A DNA stretch of 64,000 nt, from the NCBI GenBank assembly GCA_021202275.1, contig JAJQDI010000003.1, positions 62,001 to 126,000 on the forward strand. Reading direction: 5' to 3'. Below, piece by piece: positions 63,289 to 64,000 of the stretch. A program made the translations under genes and the position numbers. This stretch comes from Bacteroides sp. (lineage in GTDB: Bacteria; Bacteroidota; Bacteroidia; Bacteroidales; Bacteroidaceae). Positions within the stretch are counted from its first letter, which is position 1, and each line of letters opens with the position of its first letter. The notes beneath the pieces are model-generated. The model was not told the DNA's origin, searched no databases, and saw only the letters and a list, made by a program, of their open reading frames with translations.

Positions 63289-64000
63289 TTATTTTTTCAG
63301 TATGCTTTTTATTTTCCCGATGATGTCATATTCTCCTCTTCCCTGGATATAGACCGCGAAGAGGATCACGAAAACGATTCCTTTGATGATGCCGGAAAGG
63401 AAGATGTTCATATCGTGTGTCAGCTGATATACCGGGTACAGGACGGCTGCCAGTATCAGGCCGAGTACAACCGGAGACACCAGCTGAGCGATGAAGGGTT
63501 GCATCTGGCGATGGAAGGTGATCCTGTACATGACCCAGTAGCATTGTATGAAATTGATGGTGAAAGTGATACAGATGGCCCATGCCACAGCTTCCAGGGT
63601 GCCGAAGACAAAGATGCCGACCAGCATACCAGCAACATTCAATACAGAGGAGAAAAGGCCGCACACAAACAGACTTCGAGTATCTCCGGAAGCCTGGAAG
63701 ATGGAACCGGAAGAGGACAAGACAATCTGTATGCCCACCGAGAAAGACAGAATCTGAAAGACAGGCACAGAAGGCAGCCACTGATCTCCGAAGATGATGA
63801 GTGTGATCTCTTTGGCTGTAAAGAAAAGAAGGACACTCAGGGGTATACCGATATAGGCCAGTATACGGATGATGCGTTCGTAGGAAGAGGCGAGGCGCGT
63901 GAGGTCGTTCTGATAATCACTGAATATGGGATGCATGACGGGTGTGATCACCTGCGTGATATTTTGCAGGGGAAGCATCATCAACCGGTAGGATTTTTCG
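63289..64000 (-). CDS. MOP-superfamily polysaccharide flippase (Wzx-like), C-terminal part
   Basis: Runs off the right edge; about 237 C-terminal residues visible, beginning EKSYRLMMLPLQNITQVITPVMHPIFSDYQ. At least six helices, including the family's LLFFTAKEITLIIFGDQWLPSVPVFQIL block. Flips a lipid-linked oligosaccharide across the inner membrane. It heads the visible part of the leftward operon of glycosyltransferases, 8 bp before the first GT4. Confidence 0.88.
   Translation of the reverse strand, partial: EKSYRLMMLPLQNITQVITPVMHPIFSDYQNDLTRLASSYERIIRILAYIGIPLSVLLFFTAKEITLIIFGDQWLPSVPVFQILSFSVGIQIVLSSSGSIFQASGDTRSLFVCGLFSSVLNVAGMLVGIFVFGTLEAVAWAICITFTINFIQCYWVMYRITFHRQMQPFIAQLVSPVVLGLILAAVLYPVYQLTHDMNIFLSGIIKGIVFVILFAVYIQGRGEYDIIGKIKSILKK

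Noticed and set aside
1..64000. CRISPR array
   Set aside because: No regularly spaced direct repeats with unique spacers; the repeated 28-bp element is inverted and irregularly spaced, and no cas gene is present.

Overview
The window is chromosomal DNA of a Bacteroidales bacterium. Four things point there. The promoters have the Bacteroidetes form (a -7 box TAnnTTTG, often with TTTG about 19-21 bp upstream). The outer-membrane and lipoprotein families are typical (TonB receptors, BACON, DUF4625, DUF4878, DUF4293, PorT-like barrel, GxxExxY). The omega subunit and BamD are of the Bacteroidetes type. Shine-Dalgarno sequences are scarce. I cannot fix the genus.

Layout. 0-4.7 kb: a partial MATE pump, a DMT transporter, a BACON lipoprotein, a GNAT acetyltransferase, a tiny repeat protein, a decayed membrane protein and an aquaporin. 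5.3-8.2 kb: a His/Cys-rich exported small protein with a TonB receptor. 8.4-11.7 kb: a creatininase-like hydrolase, a DUF4878 lipoprotein, a YiiX-like hydrolase, and a Crp/Fnr regulator surrounded by a probable small RNA, a 25-codon ORF and several Fnr-type boxes. 11.7-23.5 kb: alpha-2-macroglobulin with PBP1C, a DUF6600 protein and glycogen/alpha-glucan phosphorylase. 23.7-28.8 kb: a decayed gene, an AraC regulator with a YqhD-like dehydrogenase, tRNA-Ser(GCU) and a second MATE pump with an Fnr box. 28.9-33.7 kb: a second small-protein/TonB receptor/DUF4625 module, an AlaX-like editing protein, a GxxExxY protein between inverted repeats, and a SanA-like protein. 34-41 kb: uvrB, PaaK with an ACT protein, and lipoprotein-bamD-rpoZ-DUF4293. 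41.3-49.6 kb: a PorT-like barrel with a LysM protein, uvrA, a YbaK-like deacylase and a POT peptide transporter. 49.7-52.4 kb: an island of IS3 remnant, gene remnants and unknown proteins. 52.7-64 kb: an EEP-family phosphatase, a hybrid histidine kinase and a leftward surface-polysaccharide operon (flippase, three GT4, one GT-D, two GT2).

The most striking pattern is regulatory. The Crp/Fnr regulator at 10.7-11.3 kb keeps the E-x-x-S-R recognition motif. Three separate promoters carry TTGAT-N4-ATCAA-like boxes whose centres lie exactly 29.5 bp upstream of the first T of the -7 box, the geometry of class II activation. They drive a ~100-nt terminator-ended RNA, a 25-codon ORF and a MATE pump. 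A fourth box overlaps the regulator's own promoter.

A second theme is repeats. A 28-bp repeat occurs five times, one inverted pair framing the GxxExxY gene. Another repeat with ~21-bp units lies on both sides of the bamD operon in opposite orientation.

About fifteen genes are broken by single-base indels, mostly in homopolymers, or by in-frame stops. Either the assembly is error-prone or these genes are truly decaying; the sequence alone cannot decide. Disrupted genes are typed as pseudogene, with the site given.
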